From DUSC01 sp964371125 (GTDB lineage Bacteria > Pseudomonadota > Alphaproteobacteria > Rhizobiales > Rhizobiaceae): DNA of 27,004 nt. Location: NCBI GenBank assembly GCA_964371125.1, contig CAYJMY010000046.1:1-27004 (forward strand), in the 5' to 3' direction. Of this stretch, positions 25,665 to 27,004 are shown one piece after another. The notes beneath the pieces were generated by a model, which was not told the DNA's origin, made no database searches, and saw nothing but the letters and a program-made list of their open reading frames with translations. Positions within the stretch are counted from its first letter, which is position 1; each line of letters opens with the position of its first letter. The position numbers and the translations under genes are program-made.

Positions 25665-25806
25665 CCCCCACTCCGATCGGCTTCGCCGACCACCTCTCCC
25701 CCGCTCGCCGGGGGAGAGGAAAGGCGCGTGCGGTCGACGCCGGGCGCCCTTCCTCTACCCCCGGAGGGGGGAGAGGTGGCGTCGCGAAGCGACGACGGAG
25801 TGGGGG
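25665..25806. repeat. Palindromic repeat element between methyltransferase and DUF559 gene
   Basis: The element is bounded by an 11-base perfect inverted repeat, CCCCCACTCCG (25665-25675) and CGGAGTGGGGG (25796-25806). Inside are four hairpins: TCGGC-TTC-GCCGA (25777-base pair lies in the 256xx series at 25677-25689), a ten-base stem at 25693-25719, an imperfect CCTCT.CCCCC/GGGGG.AGAGG stem at 25752-25776, and GTCGC-GAA-GCGAC at 25781-25793. It resembles the element at 4031-4161. Its right part overlaps the likely start of the DUF559 gene. Confidence 0.85.
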
Positions 25807-26264
25807 AAGGCGTTCGCCAGAGCCGCAGCCGGAGGAAACCAGGCACGACTCCTCGCGCCCGCGACCTTCGTCAGGGTGACAATCAGGCAGAAGCCCTCCT
25901 CTGGCTTGAACTGAAGCGGCGCCGACTGGGAGGCTACAAGTTTACCCGCCAGTTCCCGATCGGCCCTTACTTCGCCGATTTCGCTTGTCGCGACAGATGG
26001 CTCGTCGTCGAGGTCGATGGATCGCAGCATGCCGATAGCCATCATGACCGGCGACGCGACAGCTACCTCCGCGATCGTGGCTGGTCGACGTTGCGCTTCT
26101 GGAACACCGACGTGGCAAAGCAGCGCCGCTCCGTGTGCGAGACCATTCTCGCGGCGGTCGAGGGACGGCTGACGAACGATGTCATCGCTCCAGACCTTCG
26201 TTTCGTCTACGCGCGGAGCAGCAATCCGCTGGCCCGAACGCGGTCGCCTGAGATCCTGCAATGA
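25776..26264 (+). CDS. DUF559 endonuclease-like protein
   Basis: The product (162 residues from the GTG at 25776) carries a DUF559 domain of the Vsr/restriction-endonuclease-like fold. Hallmarks are the N-terminal helix with EALLWLELKRRRLGGYKFTRQ, the catalytic-type strand PIGPYFADFACRDRWLVVEVDGSQH with acidic residues Asp and Glu, and the ending GWSTLRFWNTDV, followed by a helix ETILAAV. The start is uncertain: the reading frame stays open back through the palindromic repeat to 25629, and GGAGG inside the repeat's last stem could serve the GTG at 25776. The stop overlaps the ridA start by one ATGA. DUF559 proteins are widespread single genes in rhizobia; a DNA-cleaving role is inferred from the fold. 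Confidence 0.8.
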   Translation: MASRSDDGVGEGVRQSRSRRKPGTTPRARDLRQGDNQAEALLWLELKRRRLGGYKFTRQFPIGPYFADFACRDRWLVVEVDGSQHADSHHDRRRDSYLRDRGWSTLRFWNTDVAKQRRSVCETILAAVEGRLTNDVIAPDLRFVYARSSNPLARTRSPEILQ

Positions 26265-26644
26265 ACCTCCGCCCGATCAACGCCGCCGATGCGCCGCAGC
26301 CGGCCGGAGGCTATGCCCAGGCGCTGGAAGTCGTCGGCGCCACGCGCACCCTCCATATCTCCGGCCAGATCCCCGAGACCGTCGACGGCGTAGTGCCGGC
26401 CGATTTCGAAGCGCAGGCGCGGCTTTCGTGGAAGAACATCGAGGCGCAGTTGCGCGCCGCCGGTATGACGTTGGACAATCTCGTCAAGGCCACGGTCTTC
26501 CTCGCCGACCGCGCTTACGCCATACCCAACCGCACCGTCCGCAACGAGGTGCTGGCAGGCCGGCAGATTTCCCTGACCGTGATCATCTGCACCATCTTCG
26601 ACGAAAAATGGCTGCTCGAAATCGAGGCGGTCGCGGCCGCTTGA
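26261..26644 (+). CDS. RidA/YjgF family enamine-imine deaminase-like protein
   Basis: The 127-residue protein has the RidA (YjgF/YER057c/UK114) layout: a short N-terminal strand, LHISGQIPETVDG near residues 31-43, the FEAQARLSWKNIEAQLRAAGM helix and the LDNLVKATVFLADR strand. The carboxylate-binding Arg (Arg105 of the classic members) may be matched by the Arg in LAGRQISLTV, but the following residues depart from the canonical form, so it probably belongs to another Rid subgroup. RidA proteins hydrolyse reactive enamines/imines produced by amine or amino acid catabolism. The ATG overlaps the DUF559 stop (ATGA at 26261-26264). It precedes the flavoprotein by 58 bases. Confidence 0.9.
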   Translation: MNLRPINAADAPQPAGGYAQALEVVGATRTLHISGQIPETVDGVVPADFEAQARLSWKNIEAQLRAAGMTLDNLVKATVFLADRAYAIPNRTVRNEVLAGRQISLTVIICTIFDEKWLLEIEAVAAA

Positions 26645-26702
26645 CACCTGACTCGACTTTGCAACGACCCGATTCATTTCTCGACAAAACGGACCCATTC
26701 TC

Positions 26703-27004
26703 ATGAAATCCCACGCAAAAGCAGTTGTCATCGGCGGCGGCGTCGTCGGCTGTTCGGTGCTTTACCACCTGGCCCGCGCCGGCTGGACCGACGTCATGCT
26801 GATCGAACGCTCGGAGCTGATGTCCGGTTCGTCCTGTCACGCGGCCGGCGGCTTCCATACGCTCAACGGCGACCCCAACGTCGCCAAGCTGCAGGCCTAC
26901 ACCGTCCAGCTCTACAAGGAGCTGGAGGAGTTGTCCGGCCAGTCCTGCTCGCTGCATCTGACCGGCGGCGTCATGCTGGCCGACAGTCCTGAGCGCATGG
27001 ACTT
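26703..27004 (+). CDS. FAD-dependent dimethylglycine/sarcosine dehydrogenase-like protein, N-terminal part
   Basis: The gene runs off the right edge; about 100 residues are present. They start with the FAD-binding GGGVVGCS loop (Gly11-Gly12-Gly13-x2-Gly16) and the acidic end IER (Glu35). His46 sits in SGSSCHAAGGFH, where dimethylglycine and sarcosine dehydrogenases carry the His that binds FAD covalently, usually in STWHAAGG; the Trp is Cys45 here. The following FHTLNGDPN and LYKELEEL segments fit DMGDH-like oxidoreductases. It lies behind ridA in the same direction as the MttB-family gene, suggesting stepwise N-demethylation. The ribosome-binding site is weak. The C-terminal folate (GcvT-like) domain cannot be checked here. 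Confidence 0.87.
   Translation, partial: MKSHAKAVVIGGGVVGCSVLYHLARAGWTDVMLIERSELMSGSSCHAAGGFHTLNGDPNVAKLQAYTVQLYKELEELSGQSCSLHLTGGVMLADSPERMD

Overview
The window is GC-rich, densely coded chromosomal DNA. Codon use, dispersed palindromic intergenic repeats and family-level resemblance of the proteins point to an alphaproteobacterium of the order Hyphomicrobiales (Rhizobiales), most like the Mesorhizobium/Phyllobacteriaceae group. That placement is inference from recognised protein families, not from a marker gene. No rRNA, tRNA, CRISPR array, transposase or prophage was seen. Ten Ns followed by a 24-base C run (8796-8831) mark an assembly gap.

Layout. (1) 1-929: the N-terminus of a molybdopterin oxidoreductase cut by the window edge, and a periplasmic L,D-transpeptidase, both on the minus strand. 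(2) 1140-8681: an M20 deacylase, a complete oligopeptide/opine-type ABC importer (binding protein, two permeases, one fused two-domain ATPase) and an NAD-dependent epimerase, all on the plus strand. This reads as an uptake-and-processing cluster. A palindromic repeat lies between the binding protein and the first permease. (3) 8914-11653: a TerB-like protein divergent from a TauE/SafE exporter, followed by an AraC regulator and a VOC-fold protein. (4) 11663-13743: cobQ (cobyric acid synthase) transcribed behind a DddQ-like cupin, two bases apart. (5) 13866-15984: an acyl-CoA dehydrogenase of the isobutyryl-CoA type and 3-hydroxyisobutyrate dehydrogenase, a valine-degradation pair. The dehydrogenase lacks the glycine-rich NAD-binding loop, and a heptamer repeat array sits between the two genes. 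(6) 16275-19314 (minus): a Coa1-like membrane protein, a small unknown protein, an AhpD-like CxxC protein and a class III aminotransferase. (7) 19666-23877: a small membrane protein on the plus strand, then two tandem paralogous MFS transporters and a dihydroflavonol-reductase-like dehydrogenase on the minus strand. (8) 24055-27004: a non-pyrrolysine MttB-family methyltransferase, a palindromic repeat plus DUF559 nuclease, a RidA protein and the start of a dimethylglycine/sarcosine-dehydrogenase-type flavoprotein.

How the parts may work together. The right end looks like methylated-amine (betaine-type) catabolism: the MttB homologue would remove a methyl group to a corrinoid protein, the flavoprotein would oxidise the remaining N-methyl groups and RidA would clear reactive imines. 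Corrinoid supply (cobQ) is in the same window. The observations most worth checking are the in-frame loss of the Rossmann glycine motif in the 3-hydroxyisobutyrate dehydrogenase, the repeat-plus-DUF559 unit wedged between the methyltransferase and ridA, and the DddQ-like cupin coupled to cobQ.
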